Below the pieces are notes generated by a model. It did no database searches, was not told where the DNA came from, and saw nothing but the letters and a program-made list of their open reading frames with translations. Made by a program: the position numbers and the translations under genes. Shown here one piece after another: positions 22,604 through 29,904 of a stretch of 64,000 nucleotides of DNA; within the stretch, counting starts at the first letter, position 1; every line of letters starts with the position of its first letter. The stretch covers positions 43,287-107,286 of the forward strand of contig NZ_JAHXRQ010000019.1 of assembly GCF_019392335.1 (NCBI RefSeq), in the 5' to 3' direction. Origin of the DNA: Mameliella sp. CS4. GTDB taxonomy: Bacteria > Pseudomonadota > Alphaproteobacteria > Rhodobacterales > Rhodobacteraceae.

Positions 22604-23023
22604 GTGAAGCTCTCCGCCACTATAATTGGAACATCTGCGATCCTTGCGGCTGCCGTCGCCGTCGCAGCACTTGGAGAACTGAAACCAGAAGCGCCAACCC
22701 GCGCACCCGGGAATTTTGAGCCGACCAGGGCCGAAAAACGCACAATTGAGAAAGCTCTGGCCGAACGATTTTACTATCCGCGCGGCGTGGAACTTGGCTC
22801 TGTAACGGGGCGGTTTGAGGCAGGCAAACCACCGTACTTCTGCGGCTTTGTCAAATCGGAGAACGAGCACGGTGGCAATCGCCGCACGTCAATCTTCCAC
22901 GGCTTCATCTCATCTAAGAACTTCATCCCCATGCAGATCGCCAGTGGCGGAACAGCAGCAGATGAGGCTTTGACAATATGCTGCCTGAGAGGCCTGTTTG
23001 AGGGCGATATATGCAGCAGGTAA
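22604..23023 (+). CDS. Exported hypothetical protein of the prophage cargo block
   Basis: 139 residues from a GTG at 22604, with a GAGGAAAG ribosome site just upstream. Signal peptide or anchor: KLSATIIGTSAILAAAVAVA. The mature part (PTRAEKRTIEKALAERFYYP, then FCGFVKSENEHGGNRRTSIF, ending TICCLRGLFEGDICSR) has four Cys, suggesting a periplasmic disulphide-bonded protein. It is transcribed with the repressor direction, on the side away from the lytic genes, as for lysogenic-conversion (moron) genes. No family recognised. Confidence 0.6.
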   Translation: MKLSATIIGTSAILAAAVAVAALGELKPEAPTRAPGNFEPTRAEKRTIEKALAERFYYPRGVELGSVTGRFEAGKPPYFCGFVKSENEHGGNRRTSIFHGFISSKNFIPMQIASGGTAADEALTICCLRGLFEGDICSR

Positions 23024-23136
23024 GCCAACCAGAGAACGCTTTCGTCACCGCAAAACACCCAAAAATCGCGTCTCACCTATGTCGAAGGCAGCCTATGCGG
23101 CAAGTAGCCCGGCACGGTGTCACATCTATTTATCGG

Positions 23137-23165
23137 TTGACAGCTAGGGCCATTGGCCCTACCTT
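23137..23165 (+). promoter_or_regulatory. Promoter with palindromic operator in the spacer
   Basis: TTGACA (23137-23142) and TACCTT (23160-23165) are separated by exactly 17 bases. Filling the spacer is a perfect 17-bp palindrome, TAGGGCCA-T-TGGCCCTA (23145-23161). A protein bound there would occlude polymerase. The downstream HTH gene at 23495-23704 is the obvious candidate for an autoregulator. Confidence 0.65.
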
Positions 23166-23213
23166 GATCCCGTCAGTAGGGCAATGGTGCCCGCCTAGAT
23201 AGGAGACGCTGAA

Positions 23214-23498
23214 ATGACCCGAACCCCCGAACAGATCACCGCCGAAATCAAATCTTGGAACACCAAGCATGTCTCCGTCCTGCGAGACTTGATCTCCGAG
23301 CTTAACCGCTGCCGTGACGATCTCGGAAATGCCATCGACCCGCAGGCATTTATCGACATGTCTGCCCTGCCTACGGCTGATATCCCCGGCGATATCGACA
23401 CGAGCTACCCTGTTTGGGCCGTGGACCGGAACGGCTATGCGCTGGTCGGCGATGACGCGACTGATATTGAAACGCTCGATGAGGTGCGCGGAGAATGA
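23214..23498 (+). CDS. Hypothetical cargo protein, first gene of a palindrome-controlled pair
   Basis: 94 residues, MTRTPEQITAEIKSWNTKHV, acidic, with a helical N-terminal half and a compact C-terminal part ending PVWAVDRNGYALVGDDATD. AGGAGA lies seven bases before the ATG. The stop overlaps the start of an HTH gene (ATGA). The pair under one self-palindromic promoter looks like a small autoregulated unit. No toxin or other family is recognised in this protein. Confidence 0.6.
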   Translation: MTRTPEQITAEIKSWNTKHVSVLRDLISELNRCRDDLGNAIDPQAFIDMSALPTADIPGDIDTSYPVWAVDRNGYALVGDDATDIETLDEVRGE

Positions 23499-23704
23499 CG
23501 CCAGAAGAACTGCACGAGGCCCATCGCAAGATGGGTCTATCTGCCGCAGCCGCAGCCCGTCTTTTTGAGGTTTCAGATGGGCGTACGGTGCGACGTTGGT
23601 GGAGTGGGGAGCGAGACATACCCGGCCCCGTTGTAGTGCTGACGCGCGCCCTTCTCGCCAGCAAAGCGGTCCGAAATTTTTTCGGTCTCGATCTGGCCGA
23701 ATAA
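23495..23704 (+). CDS. Small HTH protein, candidate autoregulator
   Basis: 69 residues. GLSAAAAARLFEVSDGRTVR followed by RWWSGERDIPGPVVVLTRAL is an XRE-like helix-turn-helix with the xRxWWSGxR(x)IP pattern common in alphaproteobacterial phage and host regulators. The start overlaps the upstream gene by four bases. It may bind the palindrome at 23145-23161 and repress its own operon; this is inference. Confidence 0.65.
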   Translation: MTPEELHEAHRKMGLSAAAAARLFEVSDGRTVRRWWSGERDIPGPVVVLTRALLASKAVRNFFGLDLAE

Positions 23705-23758
23705 ACCACCAATTTCGGATACCCGTCAGGAAGAACCCATTCCAATCCAGAGATCAAC

Positions 23759-24043
23759 ATGAAATTCGCACAAGCACTTTTGGTCATCGCGGCCTCGACG
23801 CTACCTGTTTCCGCCCAGTCCCCAGATGAGGTGAAGGAGGTTGCCGGGCTTATCATCGAACAGGCCGAATGCCGCAGCATGATCATCCACTGGAATGCCG
23901 GCATCCGCGGCGACATCGAGCGCAGGTATGGCAGGTTGGCAGAAGATTACGTCCAGCTTTGCTGGCTTGGGTTGCCGTCCCGCAAGTTCCAGATTGACGA
24001 ATATCTGGAGAAGTATCCAGATGCCTTAAACTCGCTCAAATAA
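23759..24043 (+). CDS. Exported hypothetical protein, last gene of the cargo block
   Basis: 94 residues with a signal peptide (KFAQALLVIAASTLPVSAQS). The mature part carries two Cys (AECRSMIIHWNAGI and VQLCWLGLPSRKF) and a C-terminal helical stretch DEYLEKYPDALNSLK. Located between the HTH gene and a strong terminator. Its composition is less GC-rich than the host genes. No family recognised. Confidence 0.55.
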   Translation: MKFAQALLVIAASTLPVSAQSPDEVKEVAGLIIEQAECRSMIIHWNAGIRGDIERRYGRLAEDYVQLCWLGLPSRKFQIDEYLEKYPDALNSLK

Positions 24044-24078
24044 GCTTGTATCCGCCAAAATCGCGTCCCACTTAACCC

Positions 24079-24120
24079 AAAGGCCTGGCAGGGCACAAAT
24101 CCTGTCAGGCCTTTGTTTTT
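24079..24120 (+). terminator. Rho-independent terminator closing the cargo block
   Basis: Stem AAAGGCCTGGCAGG (24079-24092), loop GCACAAAT, stem CCTGTCAGGCCTTT (24101-24114) with one G-T pair, followed by GTTTTT. A strong intrinsic terminator 36 bases after the last cargo gene. Confidence 0.85.
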
Positions 24121-24553
24121 GCGCCCATAATCGCTATCTGGGACGTTGATAGAGAACTGGGCGCCCACCGTCCCAGTTCCCGGCGCTCAGAACGCCTGCT
24201 CAATGCCGGTTTACAGCCCCCTGAAACGCCGATTAAACCAGTATTGAAAGGGGTTTGCGCGTTCCGGCCTTCCACCACCCTGGTTTCGGCCCCTGATGCC
24301 TGGATCCGCCCGATTTGCCCGTTTTCAGGGGTTACTGAAAAACTCCGGTGCGGCGCGCTGGGTCACTCTCTATCCCTGTGAAAGTCCTTATTTTATTGGC
24401 CGATCCGGCTTCTGCCGCCTTCATCGAGCCTCTTCCGCCTTCACTGTAAGAATAAGTGTCACCTAACAACCAGGTTTTACAGCGACGCAATTTCGATGAC
24501 CCTCCCCGGCCTAAGCCGGCTTTCCGCCGGGGACGCCCTCTTCAACACCCTTT
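24121..24553. other. Gene-free junction zone at the expected prophage end
   Basis: No supportable gene. It contains an inverted pair CCCCTGAAACG (24218-24228) / CGTTTTCAGGGG (24320-24331), a direct CCGCCTTCA doublet within 24415-24443, and the first copy of the 27/28-bp repeat (24432-24458). The left (repressor-side) end of the Mu-like phage and its transposase binding sites should lie between the cargo terminator and the tail remnant, but without the opposite end the exact border cannot be set. Confidence 0.5.
24432..24458. repeat. Direct repeat copy 1
   Basis: CTTCCGCCTTC followed by ACTGTAAGAATAAGTG. Matches the copy at 25314-25341 except for CA versus CCG at the join. The two copies flank the tail-gene remnant. 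They could be phage-end (MuA-binding) sequences of two related elements in the same orientation, or transposon ends; this is not decided by the sequence. Confidence 0.7.
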
Positions 24554-25074
24554 TCACGCCCCGATGGTGATGCCCCTCACGCCTGCCGCAAACGCCACCA
24601 GCCCTGCAGCGTAGTTGGACAGGTCGGCGTCGCTGATCGAGACGTTGTGGGCCGAGAGTAAGGCGAACTCGCCATAGAGTGAGAAGGCGTCGCTGGTGCG
24701 CCCGACGACGGGGACGTGATGGCGGCGGGCGTGGCCGAGTAGTCGACCCAGTTGACGGCCCGGATGGCGCCGCCGTTGTGGACCAGGCGCAGCCCGGTGT
24801 CGTCCTCGATCACGACCACGCTGTTCCAGACATTGGGCGCGATCGAACTGACGTCCACGTTCTGGTTGGCGCCGTCGTTGAAGTTCAGCGTCAGGCTGTC
24901 GCTGGACAGCAGGTTGACTCCGTTCGATGTGCCGAAGATGGTCTGCGCCCGGCTGGTGTCCGCCAGCGTGGCAATCCCGTCCGCCCAGGTGGCGACATTG
25001 CCGCCGGTTACGGTGGACTGGTCGGTCATGACGGGGCCGCCCGTGACGCTGTTCGCGGTGATGTCGGCCGTCAT
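24554..25074 (-). pseudogene. Frameshifted phage tail-fibre-like remnant
   Basis: Starting at the ATG at 25074, translation gives MTADITANSVTGGPVMTDQS and runs in frame to a segment YSATPAAITSP near 24715. There the frame turns into Ser/Pro-rich nonsense, while the sister frame continues sensibly as VVGRTSDAFSLYGEFALLSA to RGITIGA and a stop at 24554. A single-base loss in the run at about 24711 explains this; with it restored the product would be about 173 residues. The repetitive Thr/Asp/Asn-rich sequence with LLSSDSLTLNFNDGANQN resembles tail-fibre or LamG-like phage proteins, but no exact family is claimed. Confidence 0.6.
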
Positions 25075-25208
25075 CTTGATGCTGTCGATCCGGTCGGGGT
25101 GCGGGTCAGCGCCTCGCTCCAGCTCACGCCATCCCAGCCGGGCGCGTCGCGCTGCATCAGGGCGCTGAGCTGGTCGAGCCTGCCGGAGAGCCGGTAAGCC
25201 GCATTCAT
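25071..25208 (-). CDS. Short phage-remnant gene upstream of the frameshifted fibre gene
   Basis: 45 residues from the ATG at 25208, MNAAYRLSGRLDQLSALMQR, with a stop overlapping the next ATG (ATGA), the same coupling style as in the prophage. A GTG at 25247 would add VSLCVLLALRAIR. It is probably the surviving part of an old phage tail module. Function unknown. Confidence 0.4.
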   Translation of the reverse strand: MNAAYRLSGRLDQLSALMQRDAPGWDGVSWSEALTRTPTGSTASR

Positions 25209-25313
25209 TCGGATCGCGCGAAGAGCCAGCAGCACGCACAGGCTCACTGTTGCCGCCCCTCGCCAACCCTGTGGCCTTTCGCTTATCCGCGGTCGACAGG
25301 CAACCTAGACCCG

Positions 25314-25341
25314 CTTCCGCCTTCCGCTGTAAGAATAAGTG
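25314..25341. repeat. Direct repeat copy 2
   Basis: CTTCCGCCTTC followed by CGCTGTAAGAATAAGTG, the partner of 24432-24458, lying 93 bases before the host ExbB gene. It marks the outer limit of the phage-derived zone next to intact chromosomal genes. Confidence 0.7.
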
Positions 25342-25434
25342 CTCTTTAAAAGGGGAACGGCAGGTCTCGCCCCGCGGGCGGTTTCGTGAGAACACTGTCA
25401 CAGGCCCCGATCGTTGCGCCAGAAAGACCAGACC

Positions 25435-26097
25435 ATGATGTCCAGCCTGAGCAGCCTCACACAGCTTCTTGATCGCGGCGGCCCCGCACTCTGGGCCATC
25501 GCGATCCTGTCGGTGTTGACGCTTACCCTCATCCTTTGGAAACTCTGGCAACTCCTGCGTCTGGGCACCTGGAAACGCGCCGGGGCCGAAACTGCCCTGC
25601 GCTTTTGGGGCCAGGGGCAGACCACCCTGGCAATGAGCCACATTTCCTTTGATCCGGCGCCGCGGTCCCGCGTGGCCCAGGCCGCCATGCAGGCGCGCCT
25701 GTCGATCCCCGAGGAAGACGCCCGTGAAGAGGCCGCACGCCAGGCGCGCGCGGTTCTGAACGAAACCCGGCTGGGCCTGCGCATGCTTGATCTGGTCGTG
25801 ACCATCGCGCCCCTGATCGGGTTGTTGGGCACGGTGCTGGGCATGATCGACGCCTTCCAGGCGCTGCAGGACAGCGGCCAGCAGGCCGACCCGGCGGCGC
25901 TGGCCGGCGGTATCTGGGAGGCTCTTCTGACAACCGCTGCCGGCATGGCCGTTGCCATTCCAACCAGCGTCATGCTCTCGGTCTTTGACGGCATGGCGGA
26001 TCGGCTGGCCCATGATCTCGAGGACATCGTGACCCGTGTCTTCACCACCCCCTGGGCCTATGCCGAGGAAGAAGAGGAAGAGCCGGACACCGCCTGA
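25435..26097 (+). CDS. MotA/TolQ/ExbB family proton-channel protein
   Basis: 220 residues from the ATG at 25435 (a TTG seven codons earlier is less likely). Inner-membrane component that forms the proton channel with ExbD/TolR and energises an envelope process. Three membrane spans: ALWAIAILSVLTLTLILWKL, IAPLIGLLGTVLGMIDAFQA (the conserved G-L-L-G-T-V-x-G-M motif) and LLTTAAGMAVAIPTSVML. The acidic Glu-rich C-terminus is unusual but short. First gene of a four-gene operon; the next gene starts two bases after the stop. Confidence 0.92.
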   Translation: MMSSLSSLTQLLDRGGPALWAIAILSVLTLTLILWKLWQLLRLGTWKRAGAETALRFWGQGQTTLAMSHISFDPAPRSRVAQAAMQARLSIPEEDAREEAARQARAVLNETRLGLRMLDLVVTIAPLIGLLGTVLGMIDAFQALQDSGQQADPAALAGGIWEALLTTAAGMAVAIPTSVMLSVFDGMADRLAHDLEDIVTRVFTTPWAYAEEEEEEPDTA

Positions 26098-26099
26098 CC

Positions 26100-26477
26100 A
26101 TGCCGAACCTTCCCACTTCACCGCGCCGCCGCCGCCCCAGCCTGACGCCGATGATCGACGTGGTCTTTCTGCTGCTGGTCTTTTTCATGCTGGTGGCCCG
26201 GTTCGGCGGGACCGAGGGGCTGTCGCTGTTGCTGTCCAGCCCCGATGGCGGCAACGCCTATGGCGGGCCGCCACGCCTGGTCAGCGTTTTGCCCGAGGGC
26301 GTTACACTCAACGGCCAGCCCATCACGGACCTGCCCGCCGCACTCCGCCCCCTGATGACCTCTCCGCAGGACATCGTCGTGCTGCGCCCGGCCTCCGGCA
26401 CCGGGGTCGCGCGGCTGGTCGAGGTGCTGGAGACATTGCGCAAGGCCGGGCTGACCGGGCTGACGGTGGTGGAATAG
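26100..26477 (+). CDS. ExbD/TolR family protein 1 (with the channel Asp)
   Basis: 125 residues, one N-terminal span in SLTPMIDVVFLLLVFFMLVA, where the Asp of P-M-I-D is the proton-carrying residue of ExbD/TolR. A periplasmic domain follows (VLPEGVTLNGQPITDLPAAL) with the C-terminal LVEVLETLRKAGLTGLTVV typical of the family. Encoded between ExbB and a second ExbD in one operon. Confidence 0.92.
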   Translation: MPNLPTSPRRRRPSLTPMIDVVFLLLVFFMLVARFGGTEGLSLLLSSPDGGNAYGGPPRLVSVLPEGVTLNGQPITDLPAALRPLMTSPQDIVVLRPASGTGVARLVEVLETLRKAGLTGLTVVE

Positions 26478-26481
26478 CGCC

Positions 26482-26883
26482 ATGTTCCCTTCGCGTCTCA
26501 GCACCCCACGCCGCTTCTGGCCCGGCCCACCGAAACCCAGCCGCGAACCCGTGGTGCCGATGATCAACGTGGTCTTCCTGCTGCTCATCTTCTTTCTTCT
26601 GGCGGCGCAGTTCGGCGATCCCGGCAGCGCAGGACGCAGCCAGTTGGCCGTCGATGAGCCCGCAGAGATGCGGCCTGTTCTGATCCTCGCGCCGTCGGGC
26701 ATGGTCACATTCGGCACAATGCGCGGGGAAGAGGCCATTCGCGCAGCTGCCTCGGAAGGCATGGTGCGCCTGCAGACCGGACCAGAAACACAGGCAGCCC
26801 TGCTGGCCCGTCTCCTGACCCGCCTGGCCGAGGCCGGGGCGGGACGGGTCGATCTTGTGACCACAGAGGAGGCTGAGGAATGA
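26482..26883 (+). CDS. ExbD/TolR family protein 2 (channel Asp replaced by Asn)
   Basis: 133 residues, same layout as its neighbour, but the membrane motif reads VVPMINVVFLLLIFFLLAAQ: Asn replaces the proton-carrying Asp. The two ExbD proteins probably form a heterodimer with only one titratable residue. The periplasmic domain is recognisable (LARLLTRLAEAGAGRVDLVT). The stop overlaps the next gene by ATGA. Two-ExbD operons of this kind occur in Rhodobacterales; the substrate is not known. Confidence 0.88.
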   Translation: MFPSRLSTPRRFWPGPPKPSREPVVPMINVVFLLLIFFLLAAQFGDPGSAGRSQLAVDEPAEMRPVLILAPSGMVTFGTMRGEEAIRAAASEGMVRLQTGPETQAALLARLLTRLAEAGAGRVDLVTTEEAEE

Positions 26884-27758
26884 CAGGGCGGCGCGTCTTC
26901 GAGGCCCTGCTCTGCCTGGGGCTGGCGCTGATCGTGCATGCCGGGGTGCTTGCCCTGATTGCCCTGCCCGACGGGGACTCCTCCGATCCGGCCTTGAAGC
27001 TGGTCCCGGTCTCTCCGGAACTGGGAGAGCTTGTCGCCGCCTGGGATCGACCGCCGGACACCGACGTGCCGGAAACGCCCGATGCGCCCCCGGACGAGGC
27101 CGCGCCCGTGGCGCCCGCCAACGGCCCGCTGACGCCCACACGCACGCCGGTGCCCCGGGCACCCGGCATGCCGTCTGTCCCGCGCGCGCCGCCCGAGGCC
27201 GATCCGACACCCCGGCCACGGCCCGTCTCGAGCGGCCCGGCGCCCGAAGCTCCGCGCTTGCCCACGCCCTTTGCCGCGACAGAGTTGCAGACCTCGCGCG
27301 CGGCCCTGCGCGGTGCGCCCGCCGCCCCGCGTACACCCGGCACAGGGATCGTGGCCCCAACCACCGGCGCCCTGCCGCGGATCGACACGCAGCCCGCCGC
27401 GCCGCCCCCGGCAGAGCCGGTCCGCGAAGCGGCCCCCGCGATCACACCCGATCCCCAGCCAACACCGGAAACACCCCCAGACCCGTCCCCCCAACCCGCG
27501 CCAGAGCCGGAACCGGCCCGACGCCCCGCACCCGAACCTGATCCGCAACCCGAACCCGAGCCAAGACCGGACCCGCAACCGTCAGACCCTGCGCCGTCCC
27601 TCGCCGCACCGGATCCGCAGGTCCCGGACCCGGAGCTTGGTCCGCCCACGGCACAGGCACCCGTGACCACGCTGCGTCCGATCGCACGCCCCTTTGTCCG
27701 GCCCGATCCGTTCCTGCCGCGCCCGGTTGCGCGACCCCAGGGACTGGGCGCCCCCTGA
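26880..27758 (+). CDS. TonB-like proline-rich energy transducer lacking a C-terminal TonB domain
   Basis: 292 residues: a short cytoplasmic start, one membrane span (LLCLGLALIVHAGVLALIAL, with the His found in the TonB/TolA-type span), then about 230 residues of Pro/Ala/Glu-rich sequence with many P-E-P and P-D-P repeats. It ends TTLRPIARPFVRPDPFLPRP without the folded C-terminal domain that contacts TonB-dependent receptors. It may be a periplasmic spanning rod for an unknown partner. Last gene of the ExbBDD operon. Confidence 0.75.
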   Translation: MTGRRVFEALLCLGLALIVHAGVLALIALPDGDSSDPALKLVPVSPELGELVAAWDRPPDTDVPETPDAPPDEAAPVAPANGPLTPTRTPVPRAPGMPSVPRAPPEADPTPRPRPVSSGPAPEAPRLPTPFAATELQTSRAALRGAPAAPRTPGTGIVAPTTGALPRIDTQPAAPPPAEPVREAAPAITPDPQPTPETPPDPSPQPAPEPEPARRPAPEPDPQPEPEPRPDPQPSDPAPSLAAPDPQVPDPELGPPTAQAPVTTLRPIARPFVRPDPFLPRPVARPQGLGAP

Positions 27759-27822
27759 CCGGCGCCCCCACCTTGACCCTCCCGGCGGCATCCTAGATAC
27801 CACCCTCAACCAAGGAGCCGTA

Positions 27823-28626
27823 ATGACCGTTCCCGCCATTACCGACAGCCATTGCCACCTCGATTTCCCCGACTTCGACCAGGAGCGCCCCGAGGTGATC
27901 GACCGCGCCCTGCGCGCGGGCGTGCATCGCATGGTGACCATCTGCACCCGCCTCAGGAACGAACCCCAGGTCCGGGCCATCGCCGAGGCGCACGCGCCGG
28001 TCTTTTATGCGGCCGGGACACATCCGATGTCCGCCGCCGAAGAGCCCCTCGCCACGGTGGACGAACTGGTTGCGCTGTCGAAGCATCCGAAATTCGTCGG
28101 CATCGGCGAAACCGGGCTGGACTATCACTACACCGCCGAAAGCGCCGAGGTGCAGAAGACCAGCCTGCGTATCCATATCGAGGCGGCGCAGGAAACCGGC
28201 CTGCCGCTCATCATCCACGCCCGCGACGCCGATGACGACATGGCCCGCATCCTGACCGAAGGCTACAAGGCGCAGGAATACAGCTGCGTGATGCACTGTT
28301 TCTCATCCAGTGCCGCTCTGGGGAAGGCCGCGCTGGACCTCGGATTCTACCTGTCCATGTCGGGCATCGCCGCTTTCCCCAAGTCGCAGGACCTGCGCGA
28401 CATCTTTGCCAGCGCGCCGCTTGACCGTATCCTCGTGGAAACCGACAGCCCCTATCTTGCGCCGCCGCCCCATCGTGGCAAGCGCAATGAACCGGCCTAT
28501 GTCGCCCATACCGCGCAGAAGGGCGCCGAGGTCTTTGGCCTGCCCTACGAGGAATTCGCGCGCCGGACAGAGTCGAATTTCGACGCGCTCTTTGCCAAGG
28601 CCGCCCGCTGGGAGCGCGCTGCATGA
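27823..28626 (+). CDS. tatD: TatD family metal-dependent hydrolase
   Basis: 267 residues from the ATG at 27823 with AAGGAG upstream. Metal-dependent deoxyribonuclease/hydrolase with a TIM-barrel fold. Motifs: ITDSHCHLDFPDF (metal ligands at the first strand), VGIGETGLDYHY, LIIHARDADDD, VMHCFSSS and VETDSPYLAPPPH. Normal length for the family. The stop overlaps the next gene (ATGA), a common TatD-MBL arrangement that often follows metG/holB genes elsewhere; those are not in this window. Confidence 0.93.
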   Translation: MTVPAITDSHCHLDFPDFDQERPEVIDRALRAGVHRMVTICTRLRNEPQVRAIAEAHAPVFYAAGTHPMSAAEEPLATVDELVALSKHPKFVGIGETGLDYHYTAESAEVQKTSLRIHIEAAQETGLPLIIHARDADDDMARILTEGYKAQEYSCVMHCFSSSAALGKAALDLGFYLSMSGIAAFPKSQDLRDIFASAPLDRILVETDSPYLAPPPHRGKRNEPAYVAHTAQKGAEVFGLPYEEFARRTESNFDALFAKAARWERAA

Positions 28627-29423
28627 CAGGTGAGCTGCGTTTCACGATCCTTGGCTGCGGATCTTCCGGCGGCGTGCCCCGGCTGGGCGGCAACTGGGGC
28701 GCCTGCGATCCGCAGAACCCGAAAAACCGCCGCCGCCGCTGTTCCATGCTGGTGGAACGCGAAACCGCGGAGGGCACCACAACGGTGCTGATCGACACCA
28801 CGCCCGACATGCGCGCCCAGCTGCTGGACGCCGGGATCGGGCGGCTGGACGCGGTGCTCTGGACCCATGCCCACGCGGATCACACCCACGGGCTGGACGA
28901 CCTGCGCCAGATCGTCTTCAACACGCGCGAGCGGCTGAACGTCTGGGCCGATGGCGACACGCAGGACGACCTTCTGTCCCGCTTCGCCTACGCCTTTGTC
29001 CAGCCCGAAGGCTCTCCCTATCCGCCGATCCTGAACCTGCATACGATCAATGGCCCCGTCACGATCGAGGGCGCCGGTGGCGCCGTGACCCTGAGCCCCT
29101 TCGATGTCAACCACGGCAGCATCGACGCGCTGGGGTTCCGCATCGGTGACCTGGCCTACCTGCCTGACGTGGCCACCATTCCCGACGACGCCTGGCCGCA
29201 CCTCGAAAACCTCGATTGCTGGGTGCTGGACGCGCTGCGCCGCACCCCGCACCCGACGCATGCCCATCTTGACCTTGCGCTGGAATGGATTGCCCGTGCC
29301 GCGCCCCGTCATGCGGTGCTGACCAACATGCACATCGACCTCGACTATGCCGAGGTGAAGGCCGAGACCGCAGACCACATCACCCCCGCCTACGACGGCA
29401 TGGTAATCCGCTACCCTCTGTAA
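28623..29423 (+). CDS. MBL-fold metal-dependent hydrolase (PhnP-like)
   Basis: 266 residues of metallo-beta-lactamase fold. The N-terminal FTILGCGSSGGVPRLGGNWG, the metal motif WTHAHADHTHGLDD, FDVNHGSIDALGF with the next His, and the late TNMHIDLDYAEV are the pattern of PhnP/phosphodiesterase-like MBL proteins. Substrate unknown; the closest known activity of the subgroup is cleavage of cyclic phosphates. Translated together with TatD through a four-base overlap. Confidence 0.87.
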   Translation: MTGELRFTILGCGSSGGVPRLGGNWGACDPQNPKNRRRRCSMLVERETAEGTTTVLIDTTPDMRAQLLDAGIGRLDAVLWTHAHADHTHGLDDLRQIVFNTRERLNVWADGDTQDDLLSRFAYAFVQPEGSPYPPILNLHTINGPVTIEGAGGAVTLSPFDVNHGSIDALGFRIGDLAYLPDVATIPDDAWPHLENLDCWVLDALRRTPHPTHAHLDLALEWIARAAPRHAVLTNMHIDLDYAEVKAETADHITPAYDGMVIRYPL

Positions 29424-29904
29424 CCACTTTCTCTGGCAAGACTGGCCGCCCCGGCCTATTCCCAGCAAGAATGCTCGGGGATGGCGGACTGCCTGCAGGC
29501 GGCGCTGCCGCCAACGGACGCACGATCGTCGGCACGGGCAAGGGAGACGGGCTGACGACGCGAAAACTGAGAGACGAGGGCGGCGCCGAGAAATACAGGC
29601 TGACGCGCAAGGAAATGCCCATCCACACTGCCATTCCATCAGGCTGGTGCAAAAAAACCAACCAAGGACCGGACAATCGCGTGCGGCACGCGGCCCCTTA
29701 CGGGGGCAGTCATTGGCCCTGCTTGACGACCAAAGGAGGGGACAAGCCGCACAACAACAGGCCGCCCTTCCTCGCGCTGACCTGTTGCGAACGCATGTAG
29801 CGTCACAGCCCGGGGACCAGCAGTTGCACCTTGGGGCAAGCTATGTGAGGTTGCCCGCGCGCATTCCGCGCCTCTGACGCATTCATTCCCCAAGGCTTCC
29901 CGAC
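29424..29904. other. 481-base stretch without a recognised gene
   Basis: No open frame with gene-like composition or a good ribosome site is seen here on either strand. A GGCGGC-GCT-GCCGCC hairpin just after the MBL gene could be a weak transcription stop, though no T-run follows. The AEC transporter promoter should lie near the right end. It may hold an unrecognised small RNA or a decayed gene. Confidence 0.4.

Noticed and set aside
23011..23202. 63-codon plus frame between cargo genes
   Set aside because: Spans the promoter and palindrome of the next unit and has no ribosome site.
24577..26121. A 514-codon minus-strand frame
   Set aside because: Its first two thirds are antisense to the intact ExbB gene with nonsense-like composition; only the part below 25074 is coding-like and is described as the tail remnant.
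26118..27670. Long minus-strand frames with Gly/Ser/Arg-rich sequence
   Set aside because: Antisense shadows of the Pro/Ala-rich TonB-like gene and the ExbD genes; the repetitive look comes from P-E-P codons read backwards.
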